DNA of 64,000 nucleotides, taken from contig NC_070619.1 in the NCBI RefSeq assembly GCF_027172205.1, positions 8,234,459 through 8,298,458 of the forward strand, in the 5' to 3' direction. Made by a program: the position numbers and the translations under genes. The notes under the pieces were generated by a model that worked only from the letters and a program-made list of their open reading frames with translations, had not been told where the DNA came from and made no database searches. Source of the DNA: Podarcis raffonei. Its lineage: Eukaryota; Chordata; Lepidosauria; Squamata; Lacertidae. How positions within the stretch are numbered: position 1 is the stretch's first letter; the number at the start of each line of letters is the position of its first letter. Shown piece by piece: positions 23,301-30,024 of this stretch.

Positions 23301-23989
23301 CAGAAAAGACAAACAATACAAACAAATTCTTGTCATATCCTTATTTTTCTAAGCAATGTTAAGTAGGCTAAGCAACATGAGCGCCACAACCCCAGAGTCG
23401 GCCATGACTGGACCTAATGGTCAGGGGTCCCTTTACCTTTTAAGGCAGCTTCCTAGGTTTGCAGTTCCCCCTATACAGTGGTACCTCGGGTTAAGTACTT
23501 AATTCGTTCCGGAGGTCTGTTCTTAACCTGAAAGTGTTCTTAACCTGAAGGACCACTTTAGCTAATGGGGCCTCCTGCTGCTGCCGCCGCTACGCCGGAG
23601 CATGATTTCTGTTCTCATCCTGAAGCAAAGTTCTTAACCCGAGGTGCTATTTCTGGGTTAGCGGAGTCTGTAACCTGAAACATATGTAACCCGAGGTACC
23701 ACTGTACATACAAAGCCTTTTACCTAACCACAGTAAATGTCTCTCCTTGCCCTCCAGGTGCGGCGACCCTCTCGCAGGCTCCCCCAGCCCCACGCAAGCG
23801 CGCCACCAGCTCAGCTTAGCCAAATGTCTAGAGGCCCTAGGGCGCTTTGGCCACTACCGGGCTGTGGACCTCGCTCTGGCCGCGGAGGAATTGCGGCAGG
23901 CCCGGCGACTGCTGGGACATCTGACGGGACAGGTGGGGTCTGAAGAGATCCTGGAGCTCATCTTCAAGGATTTTTGCATCGGCAAGTGA
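4484..23989 (+). CDS. GTPBP3: GTPBP3, mitochondrial tRNA modification GTPase (MnmE/TrmE family), nine exons
   Basis: Coding exons are 4484-4551, 7112-7335, 9032-9118, 11449-11651, 12097-12169, 13788-13931, 18495-18660, 22457-22747 and 23758-23989. They sum to 1488 nt (495 aa plus stop), close to the roughly 490 aa of mammalian GTPBP3, and every phase joins. Residues 1-30 form an Arg-rich presequence starting MW as in the human protein, which supports this ATG. Residues 33-150 are the folate-binding N domain. The G domain has GPTNAGKSS at 253-261 (G1), TTRD at 280-283 (G2), DTAG at 300-303 (G3) and NKMD at 369-372 (G4). The protein ends CIGK, with the family's conserved Cys at 492. By family knowledge it works with MTO1 in mitochondria to make the 5-taurinomethyl modification on wobble uridine of some tRNAs. 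No break is seen. Introns are full of repeats; intron 4 is GC-AG. Confidence 0.97.
4630..4872 (-). mobile_element. Bov-B 3' fragment
   Basis: 5'-truncated; joined to LTR-like sequence at 4874. GTPBP3 intron 1. Confidence 0.85.
4874..4963 (-). mobile_element. LTR-like repeat, fragment 2
   Basis: About 90 bp of the same end as copy 1 (CCCTGTTATAAGAAAAACTG), cut short by a Bov-B piece. Confidence 0.45.
4964..5328 (-). mobile_element. Bov-B 3' fragment
   Basis: A longer piece, joined to the same LTR-like sequence at 5329. Confidence 0.87.
5329..5515 (-). mobile_element. LTR-like repeat, fragment 3
   Basis: Similar to 1452-1630, directly after a Bov-B piece. With 4874-4963 it suggests a local tandem duplication. 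Confidence 0.45.
5826..5930 (+). mobile_element. L2 tail
   Basis: GAGGCTGCCCAGAGTGGCTG and a simple tail only. Confidence 0.65.
6010..6667 (-). mobile_element. Bov-B 3' end, part replaced by copied sequence
   Basis: 212-codon open minus-strand frame of Bov-B. From about 6480 it is identical to the Bov-B at 9790 and beyond. Confidence 0.9.
6480..6801 (+). repeat. Copied segment, derived arm
   Basis: Matches 9790-10121 except for a missing 10-bp TCCCATCACA and one base. It carries the right-hand Bov-B TSD and the first 13 bp of the MITE. Confidence 0.82.
6802..6892 (-). mobile_element. Bov-B fragment
   Basis: About 90 bp of RT sequence in the same orientation, abutting 13 bp of a MITE end. 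Confidence 0.75.
6960..7060 (+). mobile_element. CR1/L3-like LINE end next to GTPBP3 exon 2
   Basis: GGCTGGACTAGATGGGCTCC, then CCTTTGGCCCGACCCAGC, ends about 50 bp before the acceptor. Similar pieces lie near 8816, 18070 and 38560. Confidence 0.5.
7112..7335 (+). CDS. GTPBP3: GTPBP3 exon 2 (start of N domain)
   Basis: Residues 23-98. It contains [22 protein letters not shown], shortened here to its key part [17 protein letters not shown], and LVLWFPG, both strongly conserved in GTPBP3. Acceptor ccgcag|gt, donor cag|gtgagc. Confidence 0.95.
7483..7720. mobile_element. MITE B
   Basis: Both ends present; GTPBP3 intron 2. Confidence 0.82.
7969..8195. mobile_element. MITE B
   Basis: Both ends present; GTPBP3 intron 2. 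Confidence 0.82.
8456..8619 (-). mobile_element. Sauria SINE, lacks 3' tail
   Basis: Only the tRNA head and central part are present. GTPBP3 intron 2. Confidence 0.85.
8640..9010. other. GTPBP3 intron 2 remainder
   Basis: Unique-looking intron sequence apart from a short L3-like piece near 8816. Confidence 0.5.
9032..9118 (+). CDS. GTPBP3: GTPBP3 exon 3 (N domain, GED and HGGP motifs)
   Basis: Residues 98-127, with [19 protein letters not shown] typical of the MnmE folate-binding domain. Acceptor tttcag|gg, donor ttgg|gtgtgt. Confidence 0.94.
9319..9975 (-). mobile_element. Bov-B 3' end with TSD
   Basis: TSD ATTTATACAAAT at 9307-9318 and 9976-9987; inserted in an L1 tail. GTPBP3 intron 3. 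Confidence 0.92.
9790..10121 (+). repeat. Copied segment, source arm
   Basis: Here the Bov-B has both TSD copies and the MITE is complete, so this arm is the likely source. Confidence 0.82.
10107..10330. mobile_element. MITE B-ended element with a different core
   Basis: Ends ACAGTGGTACCTCCGG and GGTACCACTGTA; core with GCGCATGTGTGC. Nested in an L1. Confidence 0.75.
11090..11388 (+). mobile_element. CR1 LINE 3' end
   Basis: GGAAGAACTTCCTGACAGTA, GGTTGGACTCAATGGCCC and the typical CR1 end TCTATGATTCTATGATTCT. It ends about 60 bp before GTPBP3 exon 4. Confidence 0.88.
11449..11651 (+). CDS. GTPBP3: GTPBP3 exon 4 (end of N domain, start of helical domain)
   Basis: Residues 127-194, including [20 protein letters not shown] and [18 protein letters not shown]. 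The exon must end at aca aag in phase 0 to join exon 5, and the next bases are gcaagg, so the donor is GC. Nearby GT dinucleotides give the wrong phase. Confidence 0.94.
11689..12031 (+). mobile_element. Sauria SINE filling GTPBP3 intron 4
   Basis: It makes up about 340 of the 445 bp of the GC-AG intron, starting about 37 bp after the donor. Confidence 0.9.
12097..12169 (+). CDS. GTPBP3: GTPBP3 exon 5 (helical domain)
   Basis: Residues 195-219: [20 protein letters not shown], matching the family's E-x-x-IDF-x-EDDN motif. Acceptor ctgcag, donor caag|gtaagc. Confidence 0.94.
12171..12660. other. GTPBP3 intron 5 remainder
   Basis: Old unidentified repeat-like sequence near 12350-12600, part of which recurs near 13420-13530. 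Confidence 0.45.
12667..12817 (+). mobile_element. Sauria SINE head fragment
   Basis: The head and part of the core, ending GTCAAAGTGCAAG. GTPBP3 intron 5. Confidence 0.85.
13074..13419 (+). mobile_element. Sauria SINE
   Basis: Nearly full length, in GTPBP3 intron 5. An unidentified sequence (AGATGCGGAGATATGCTCCAGAGATCC) shortened here to GAGATATGCTCCAGAG occurs at both 12570 and 13470. Confidence 0.9.
13788..13931 (+). CDS. GTPBP3: GTPBP3 exon 6 (P-loop)
   Basis: Residues 219-267. It ends the helical segment and carries the G1 loop [12 protein letters not shown]. Acceptor ttcacag, donor ctat|gtgagc. Confidence 0.95.
14013..14275. mobile_element. MITE A, copy 2
   Basis: About 260 bp; both inverted ends present. 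GTPBP3 intron 6, about 80 bp after exon 6. Confidence 0.82.
14393..14872 (-). mobile_element. Bov-B 3' end
   Basis: 5'-truncated; flanked by GCCTGATTTACATG (about 14379 and 14877), a probable TSD. GTPBP3 intron 6. Confidence 0.9.
14983..15448. mobile_element. MITE C (CGAACG core), split by the CORE-SINE
   Basis: Right end CTTCCAAGGTACGACTGTA; inverted core GGCTTCTGATTGGCTGC and GCCAATCAGAAGCC. Confidence 0.65.
15119..15358 (+). mobile_element. CORE-SINE (MIR-like), copy 1, inside a MITE
   Basis: tRNA-like head (GTGGTTAAGAGCGACAGACT, GGTTCGCATCC), then a MIR-type core (GGGTGACCTTGGGC, TCTCTCAGCCCCACTCACCT). Confidence 0.8.
15558..15586. repeat. (CAT)n microsatellite
   Basis: About ten ATC/CAT units; another (CAT)n run is the L2 tail at 17294-17326. 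Confidence 0.9.
15897..16249 (-). mobile_element. Sauria SINE
   Basis: Full length, with a small deletion in the core; GTPBP3 intron 6. Confidence 0.9.
16452..17328 (+). mobile_element. L2 LINE, RT end and 3' tail
   Basis: 150-codon frame [59 protein letters not shown] is L2 reverse transcriptase. It ends GGGTATAAATATCATCATC. Confidence 0.88.
17655..18038 (+). mobile_element. Sauria SINE, long variant
   Basis: It has CCGAGCCTCTTGGGC in the head and an extra stretch after the core (CTGTCTGTGGACAAA), shared with 36690-37072. It looks like a second subfamily. Confidence 0.88.
18155..18401 (+). mobile_element. CORE-SINE (MIR-like), copy 2
   Basis: Same element, with the tail CTCTTCTTCTTC, about 90 bp before GTPBP3 exon 7. 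Confidence 0.82.
18495..18660 (+). CDS. GTPBP3: GTPBP3 exon 7 (G2 and G3 motifs)
   Basis: Residues 267-322: [20 protein letters not shown] then [10 protein letters not shown], the switch regions of MnmE GTPases. Acceptor cctcag|gt, donor cagag|gtgagt. Confidence 0.95.
18711..19276 (-). mobile_element. L1 3' end
   Basis: Minus-strand frame ends [35 protein letters not shown], the end of L1 ORF2, with an A-rich tail on the left. GTPBP3 intron 7, about 50 bp after exon 7. Confidence 0.8.
19324..19841. mobile_element. MITE C-like element, right end lost
   Basis: Left end TACAGTGGTACCTTGGTTCT; core TTGAGAACCAAGG; truncated by Bov-B. Confidence 0.6.
19842..20056 (-). mobile_element. Bov-B 3' fragment
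   Basis: Short 3' piece that cuts off a MITE on its left. GTPBP3 intron 7. Confidence 0.87.
20270..20623 (+). mobile_element. Sauria SINE
   Basis: Full length, in GTPBP3 intron 7. Confidence 0.9.
20869..21249. mobile_element. MITE C, containing a SINE fragment
   Basis: Ends TACAGTCATGCCTTGGAAGT and CCAAGGTATGACAGTA. Confidence 0.65.
20933..21051 (+). mobile_element. Sauria SINE core fragment inside a MITE
   Basis: It starts at GGTTTGAATCCCCGCG and ends at GCGGGAAGGTAAGCGG; both ends abut MITE-like sequence. Confidence 0.8.
21352..21451. mobile_element. Palindromic repeat with ACTACAACTCCCA arms
   Basis: GGACTACAACTCCCAACATC and TGGGAGTTGTAGTCCAATG form inverted arms. The word fits the ZNF143-type motif ACTAYRNNNCCCR. 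A diverged relative lies at 32748-32815. Confidence 0.5.
21471..22415. mobile_element. Unclassified LINE, twin-primed, in GTPBP3 intron 7
   Basis: 21471-21570 is the 3' end on the minus strand (tail (GAT)n); 21580-22415 is upstream LINE sequence on the plus strand ([28 protein letters not shown]). TSD CACTGAGCTAAGGCTTTTA at 21452-21470 and 22416-22434. A MITE is nested at 22146-22407. Confidence 0.82.
22146..22407. mobile_element. MITE A, copy 3, nested in a LINE
   Basis: The empty site in the sister LINE (29586-29606) has a single TA here, so the target duplication is TA. Confidence 0.88.
22457..22747 (+). CDS. GTPBP3: GTPBP3 exon 8 (G4 motif)
   Basis: Residues 322-419, including [14 protein letters not shown] (G4) and SCKTGEG (G5-like). 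Acceptor ccctgcag|ggtgg, donor cacat|gtgagg. A LINE insertion ends 22 bp upstream of the acceptor. Confidence 0.95.
22889..23237 (-). mobile_element. Sauria SINE
   Basis: Full length, in GTPBP3 intron 8. Confidence 0.9.
23245..23352 (-). mobile_element. Short L1-like tail
   Basis: A-rich 3' end only (seen as T/A-rich on the plus strand). Confidence 0.45.
23366..23441 (+). mobile_element. Sauria SINE 3' fragment
   Basis: Only the last 75 bp (GCGCCACAACCCCAGAGTC to CCCTTTACCTTT). Confidence 0.8.
23474..23706. mobile_element. MITE B
   Basis: Ends about 51 bp before the GTPBP3 exon 9 acceptor. Confidence 0.82.
23758..23989 (+). CDS. GTPBP3: GTPBP3 exon 9 (C-terminal helical domain, CIGK end)
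   Basis: Residues 419-495, starting MCGDP and ending [15 protein letters not shown] then TGA, as in mammalian GTPBP3 (DFCVGK). A SINE starts a few bases after the stop codon; the stop itself lies in the SINE's target-site duplication. Confidence 0.95.
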
Positions 23990-23994
23990 TGGAG

Positions 23995-24278
23995 TGACGC
24001 GACGGGGTGAGCTCCCGTTGCTCGGTCCCTGCTCCTGCCAACCTAGCAGTTCGAAAGCACACCAGTGCAGGTAGATAAATAGGTACCACTCCGGTGGGAA
24101 GGTAATCGGCGTTTCCGTGCACTGCTCTGGTTCGCCAGAAGCGGCTTAGTCCTGCTGGCCACATGACCCGGAAGCTGGACGCCGGCTCCCTCGGCTAGTA
24201 AAGCGAGATGAGCGCCGCAATCCCAGAGTCGGCCACCACTGGACCTAATGGTCAGGGGTCCCTTTACCCTTTACCTTT
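23995..24278 (+). mobile_element. Sauria SINE at the GTPBP3 stop codon
   Basis: A 5'-truncated SINE with an 11-bp TSD, AAGTGATGGAG at 23984-23994 and AAGTGACGGAG at 24279-24289. The TSD contains the last codon and the stop. Confidence 0.9.
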
Positions 24279-24419
24279 AAGTGACGGAGGCAAACAGAGA
24301 GCATCTTATCCCACCTTTTGGAGGCGGGTGCAACTGGAGCATGGCGCTATCTGGCGCCTGGGGGTGGTTCTGCGGTTCGAAGTATATTTTGGCTGGGGCA
24401 AAGGGACCTTGAGACTCTT

Positions 24420-25181
24420 TTTTTTAAAAAATAATTTTTTATTGGAAATTTTATTTACAACATAACACAACCCCCCCACCCCAACACAGAAATCCACCCC
24501 CATCAGACACAAACATAAACAAACAACAAGCATAATATACAACAATACAAACAACCAAATAAAAGACTTCCTTTATCCTGTTTCTGGCATCCTTATTTAC
24601 TTCTTATAAACTGTTTCCTTTATGAATAATGATTAAGATTTTTCTAATTATAACTTAAATATCCACAAAGTCTCCTGCAGACATTAATCGAAACAAGTCC
24701 AGGTATGTATTTTAGGGCACTGTTTTGTGAAGTATTCTCTGCATTTCCCCCATGCTTTTTGAAATTCTTGTCTAGTATGATCTCTGATTGCCTCTGTTAA
24801 TCTAGCCAGTTCAATATACTCTAACAGTTTGTCTTGCCGTTCCATTTTTGTTGGCACAATTTCTTTTTCCCAGTTTTTAGCAATTAGGATCCTTGCCGCT
24901 CCTGTGGCATAGAGGAATATTTTCTGATCTTCTCTTGCTATACCTGCGTCCGTTATCCCTAGTAGAAAAGCTTCTGTATTTTTTATAAAGTTATACTTAA
25001 ACATTTTTTTAAGCTCGTCATACACTTATGTTCCAGAAGCTTTTGATTTTTTCGCAGGTCCATCAAACATGTATCCCCTCTGTTTTACCACACCTTCAAC
25101 ACAGATTTGTTTTTGTCTTCTACATTTTAGCTATTTTGGTAGGTGTTAAGTACCATCTATAAAACATCTTGATTAGATTTT
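24420..25181 (-). mobile_element. L1 3' end with 17-bp TSD
   Basis: Encodes EAFLLGITDAGIAREDQK and AARILIAKNWEKEIVPTK on the minus strand. TSD GGGACCTTGAGACTCTT at 24403-24419 and 25182-25198. In the GTPBP3 3' UTR region. Confidence 0.9.
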
Positions 25182-25289
25182 GGGACCTTGAGACTCTTGT
25201 CAATGGATGGGATAGCGACAGAGCTGTCCTGGCAGGGGGCAGGATTTGCAGAGGGAAAGCAATGTTTGGGGCAGAGCACTGATGTTCCA

Positions 25290-26377
25290 ATTTTTGAACC
25301 CATCAGTTGTTCCATATCCAGTTCTAACTGTAGCTTCTTGTCCCACATAGAGATTTCTCAGGAGACAGATGAGGTGATCAGGCACTCCCATTTCTTTAAG
25401 AACTTGCCATAGTTTGCTGTGCTTGACACAGTCAAATGCTTTTGCATAGTCAATGAAGCAGAAGTAGATGTCTTTCTGGAACTCTCTAGCTTTCTCCATA
25501 ATCCAGCGCATGTTTGCAATTTGGTCTTATATGCAGAATTCATCATGTGAAAGGCTGGGCTGGATGAATCCCTTGCCGGAAGAAATAACAACCTCAGATA
25601 TGCAGATGACACAACATTGATGGCAGAAAGTCAGGAGGAATTAAAGAACCTTTTAATGAGGGTGAAAGAGGAGAGCGCAAAATATGGTCTGAAGCTCAAT
25701 ATCAAAAAAACGAAGATCATGGCCACTGGTCCCATCACCACCTGGCAAAAAGAAGGGGAAGAAATGGAGGCAGTAAGAGACTTTACTTTCTTGGGCTCCA
25801 TGATCACTGCAGATGGTGACAGCAGTCACGAAATTAAAAGATGCCTGCTTCTTGGGAGAAAAGCAATGACAAACCCAGGCAGCATCTTAAAAAGCAGACA
25901 CATCACCTTGCCAACAAAGGTCCGTATAGTTAAAGCTATGGTTTTCCCAGTAGTGATGTATGGAAGTGAGAGCTGGACCATCAAGAAGGCTGATCGCCGA
26001 AGAATATGGATGCTTTTGAATTCTGGTGCTGGAGGAGACTCTTGAGAGTCCCATGGACTGCAAGAAGATCAAACCTCTCCATTCTTAGGGAAATCAGCCC
26101 CGAGTGCTCACGGGAAGGACAGATCCTGAAGCTGAGGCTCCAAGACTTTGGCCACCTCATGAGAAGAGAAGAGTCCCTGGAAAAGACCCTGATGTTGGGA
26201 AAGATGGAGGGCGCAAGGAGAAGGGGACGACAGAGGACGAGATGGTGGGACAGTGTTCTTGAAGCTACCAGCATGAGTTTGACCAAACTGCGGGAGGCAG
26301 TGGAAGACAGGAGGGCCTGGCATGCTCTGGTCCAGGGGGTCACGAAGAGGCGGACACGACTAAACGACTAAACGACA
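25290..26377 (+). mobile_element. Bov-B LINE with inverted 5' part (twin-primed)
   Basis: 25290-25575 is Bov-B RT sequence on the minus strand (FIDYAKAFDCVKHSKLW); 25586-26377 is the 3' part on the plus strand. TSD ACTGATGTTCCA at 25278-25289 and 26378-26389 bounds both, so this is one insertion event. Confidence 0.88.
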
Positions 26378-26475
26378 ACTGATGTTCCAGATTTCATACA
26401 TTTAAAAGACTTTAAAAGGCTCGTTAAAATAGTGGTTATGCATTTTATGCTGGGCAGGAAACAGGATGATGTTTT

Positions 26476-26481
26476 AATAAA
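26476..26481 (+). terminator. Candidate GTPBP3 poly(A) signal
   Basis: AATAAA in non-repeat sequence after the Bov-B. It is the first such signal in likely ancestral 3' UTR once the SINE, L1 and Bov-B are set aside. Not tested. Confidence 0.35.
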
Positions 26482-26499
26482 ATAGTTACGAGAAGTTCT

Positions 26500-27055
26500 A
26501 TATTGAGGCAGATGTTTATTTTGAGAACTGAGATTTATGTATGACGAGGGATTTATATATATTTATTTTCTATGTCTCCACAGAAGAGGCAGTGTCTTAT
26601 CATAGCTTTTCAGCTGAAGCAAATTACAGATGATGGTTGACTGTTCTCTTTTCAAGTTTGAGAAACGGCTTTTGAAATGTTGTTATCAGTGTTGAAAATG
26701 TTTTCACACACACAAACACACTTCACTAAAAACTTCCAACATTGTTGCATATTGTGCCTGAAAATTATGTTTTATTTGGCTTCAACTGGAGTGGGGAAAG
26801 GTGCAGGGGGAAAAACGCTGCAAAGGATATCATAGGACTTAGTAATTTTTCTGCCCATCTTGACTAAATAAGATCCCTGCATTTTGCTACCAAAAAGAAA
26901 GCCTTTTTCTCATGCAGTCTTAAAAGCATCCAATTTTCCCCAGAATAAAAGGCTAATCTACATTGTTCGCTGAAATAAAATATTTTTATTTTTCACCTTT
27001 ATTGCATATTGGGAGAACTGGGCCAAAACGAACAAGATGAATTTCAATAGCCACA
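26500..27055. other. Intergenic, no feature recognised
   Basis: AT-rich DNA without a coding or known repeat match; likely beyond the GTPBP3 transcript end. Confidence 0.45.
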
Positions 27056-27059
27056 AATG

Positions 27060-27386
27060 TTAAGTTCCACATTTTACCTCACCATTTTATGGAGGGGGGG
27101 TTGTTAAAAGAGGGGAAATGACAAACAAAAGTATTAAAAGGCTATCTCAGAATGAGCAGAATGCCTTTCCCACCTGAAAGACATTTTTTAAAAAAAGGTT
27201 TTAATAAATTTCACCTCACGATTTTAAGGAGGGGAGTTATTGAAAGAGGGAAAATGACAAAACAAAATTACTAAAAGGCGATACATCCTATCTTGGAATA
27301 AACAGAATGAAAGGGACATTTTTTAAAAAAAGAGGATTTCAGACATTTTACCTCACCAATTTAAGGAAGGGGGTTATTGAAAGAAG
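27060..27386. repeat. Degenerate tandem repeat, about 137-bp unit
   Basis: Three units marked by ACCTCACCATTTTATGGAGG-like words near 27075, 27211 and 27349, each followed by GGGAAATGACAAA-like and AAAGACATTTTTTAAAAA-like words. Confidence 0.75.
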
Positions 27387-27389
27387 GGA

Positions 27390-27740
27390 AAGGAGTCCTG
27401 TTTGGCGCAACTCTCTCAAATATACTTAAAAACGAAAAAGAAATACGGATGTGCCATCTCTACATCATTGGTTCACTATTATGATTGTTTATTTTTTTGT
27501 AGTGATGTCTTTATCTCACTTAAACTGAACTGGACATATGATTCTCAATTTGAATATTCAACCTCCTTAATCTACCCACAACTCTGGCATTCTCCTGAGG
27601 GGAAAAGCCATATTCCCTCAGAATTGTCTCCTCAGAGCACGGAGGCCGGGACTTCGGGAGACCTGTGTTCTGATTGGCTCTCTGCCTTTGACGCATTCTC
27701 CCATTGGCTCTGAGGGGTGCTCCTCTCAGAAAGCTTATAT
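27390..27740. other. Intergenic, no feature recognised
   Basis: The 103-codon open frame here has no recognisable domain. Confidence 0.45.
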
Positions 27741-27742
27741 AT

Positions 27743-27988
27743 TACAGTGGACGGTCGGGTTGCAGACGTGATTCGTGCGGGATGCACATTTGCAACCCAC
27801 ATCTGTGCACACTTGGGTTGCGATTCGGTGCTTCTGCGCATGCACAAAGTGCAATTTAGCGTTTCTGCGCATGCGCGGCCGCCGAAACCTAGAAGTAACC
27901 CGGTCAGGTGCTTCCGGGTTTCGGCGGTCCACAACCCGAAAAAAACACGCAACCTGAAGCGTCTGTAACGCGAGGTATGAGTGTGAAA
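27743..27988. mobile_element. MITE with the core of the 10.1-kb element
   Basis: Diverged ends; core CTTCTGCGCATGCAC and TTCTGCGCATGCGC. Confidence 0.65.
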
Positions 27989-27989
27989 G

Positions 27990-28640
27990 GATCGAAGATT
28001 TTTGGGATATCATTTATAACAAGTTAAAGAAAATGTTTAAGATCCCATTCCCTAAAAAACCTGAGACATTTCTATTAGGACTTACGACAGTAAAAATTAA
28101 AAAGAAGTTTAGCTGCATCAACTGCAGCAAGGATTCTAATAGCAAGAAATCGGAAGAGCGAAAGCATCCCTTCAAAGATCGATTGGCAAGCCAAATTAAT
28201 AGAGTACTTACAATTAGCAAGGAGAACGCGAACAGTGAGAGGAAACAACACAAGAAGTTCATAAGGAATGGATAATAATTAAGGAATATCTCAAAGGGTA
28301 CTGTGACAATAAAAGCTTCCTGGCAGGTACATACAGAATGAGCCATGCAATATAAAATATTTGTTGGAAAATGTCAAATGAAGTCAAAGAAAAACAACTT
28401 TATGTAACTCTGTAAATAATAGTTTAATTGCCAATCAGTACAATGGGCTTAGTTGGACATTTCTTCACTGATTCGCACATCAGATATAATTATGTTCTTT
28501 TTCTATTCACATGCTCATCTCTTTTTCTTCTGTTCTTTTTTCTATTTATACTCTTTACAATCTCTACAATTCACTGAATGTAGTCGGTATTGTACGTATG
28601 TATTTTAAGGTTTTTCTTGTTCAATAAAATTTAATAATAT
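27990..28640 (+). mobile_element. L1 3' end
   Basis: GWIKDFWDII-like start, then KKMFKIPFPKKPETFLLGL; ends TTCAATAAAATTTAATAAT. Confidence 0.7.
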
Positions 28641-28984
28641 TTATATATATGTTTCAGTATCTGTACCAACATCTGACCAATGAGGAATTTGTCAGCAAAT
28701 GGCAGAAAACCATGGCTAAGAAAGCCACCTCTATTGGTCTGTCTTCCCCCCCAAGTGTATTACCTGGGTTATGAAGGCGCCCAAAAGGTTTTAAAGCAAA
28801 GATTATGGGACAATGCACACAGTGACTTGCGATCTTGGTCACACGCAGTCTGTAGTCCGCTGGCAGCAGGAGTTCAATATGGGCATGTCTTTGAGTTAAC
28901 ATCTTACATCAAAAACCTGACAGTACCTAACTATTGAAGGCTTTTCACCAAAGCCAGACTAAACGTCTTTCCTTCTGCAGTGTT

Positions 28985-29501
28985 TTTTTGTTGTTGTTGT
29001 TAAACTCTCAAAGCTTTATTTGTTGTTGCACATTTTGGCCAATAGGAATAACGTAGCATTGATTAAAATCACATTTTACTGAAGGTAAATCAAGTGAGTT
29101 ATGCCGTTGACGGCAAAGCATAATCTTCCAAGTACTGCTTTTCCAAGTAGATATGGCCTCTGCGTATGTGTGTCTTCTTCTTAAGGGAAGATGGCAGCCA
29201 GAAGTGCTCCACCAGCTGTCACTGCAGCTGTGGTAGCAGTGGACAGCCCAGCAGCACCGACTGACTGAAGCGCGGCAACAGCGCTCCCAGCTGCTACTCC
29301 TCCACCATTGGCGATGGCCGCTGCCGACATCATTTTTGCAGCCAGAGAGCCAGCCACAATTCCAGCTCCAGTGAAGCCTGCTGCTCCCAGTGCTACTGGG
29401 ACAGCAATCGTGGCCACTGCCAAGCCGGCTGCACCTCCCAAAACTGCAATTACTGGCTCAACCATGCTGGCTTCCTAAAGACCCACTCCGCTTCTTGTGT
29501 C
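28985..29501 (-). mobile_element. Processed retrocopy containing the IFI27-like frame
   Basis: The insertion is flanked by CCTTCTGCAGTGTT at 28971-28984 and 29502-29515. It splits a LINE whose uninterrupted version is seen at about 22050-22090. The tail is on the left, so the copy is in minus orientation; L1 machinery is the likely source. Confidence 0.88.
29181..29465 (-). CDS. IFI27/ISG12-family retrogene, intact 94-aa frame
   Basis: The frame encodes a small, very hydrophobic Gly/Ala-rich protein with the ISG12 signature GFTGAGIVAGSLAAKMMSAA, AIANGGGVAAGS and LQSVGAAGLS. Family members are interferon-induced membrane proteins of mitochondria or nuclear envelope linked to apoptosis and antiviral defence. 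The coding sequence has no intron, whereas family genes known to me have several. It lies in a 517-bp insertion with an AATAAA on the minus strand at 29015-29020, an A/(CAA)-rich tail at 28985-29001 and a 14-bp TSD, so it is a processed copy. No break is visible. Whether it is expressed is unknown. Confidence 0.88.
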   Translation of the reverse strand: MVEPVIAVLGGAAGLAVATIAVPVALGAAGFTGAGIVAGSLAAKMMSAAAIANGGGVAAGSAVAALQSVGAAGLSTATTAAVTAGGALLAAIFP

Positions 29502-29867
29502 CCTTCTGCAGTGTTGGATGGCAGGTTGAGAGGAGTCCCCTACCAGGAGAGACTTTGCTCGTGTGCTCAAGACATCGATTCCATAAAACGTATTTTGTTG
29601 CACTGTGCAAAGTATGAGCAAGCCAGGGCTGAACTGATACTACCCTTGCTGGTACCTTTCCCGGGAAAATCAGAGGCTCACTATGTCAGGTTCCTACTGG
29701 AAGACCGGACAAAAGCCAGAACGTTAGCAGTGGCAAAGTTTTTATCGGTGGTTGCAAGAACCAATGAGCCCTATATTCTGAACAAAATGCTTGATGAACC
29801 TGGAGGTAGGCTGTATGAATTGTGTATTGATTTGTAATGATTTGTTGGGTCTCTGGAGCGTAATAAA

Positions 29868-29870
29868 GAT

Positions 29871-29918
<48 letters not shown>
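29868..29918. repeat. (AT)n microsatellite
   Basis: Tail of the LINE that ends at 29878. Confidence 0.95.
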
Positions 29919-29921
<3 letters not shown>

Positions 29922-29929
29922 CAAAATTG

Positions 29930-30021
29930 TGGGATGTCTTATACACGGATACAATCTCCCCCCATTTTCTCAGTTTGGAGTCATATACATGGGGGCATAT
30001 TATACACAGAAAAATACGGTA
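29930..30021. mobile_element. Short MITE, related ends, copy 2
   Basis: GATGTCTTATACACGG to ACACAGAAAAATACGGTA; left end lost in an (AT)n tract. Confidence 0.5.
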
Positions 30022-30024
30022 ATT

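Larger units (their letters stand above)
28655..29878 (+). mobile_element. Unclassified LINE 3' part, split by a retrogene
   Basis: 28655-28984 and 29502-29878. The C-terminal frame reads [19 protein letters not shown], then [18 protein letters not shown]. It ends CGTAATAAAGATTG followed by (AT)n. Confidence 0.8.
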
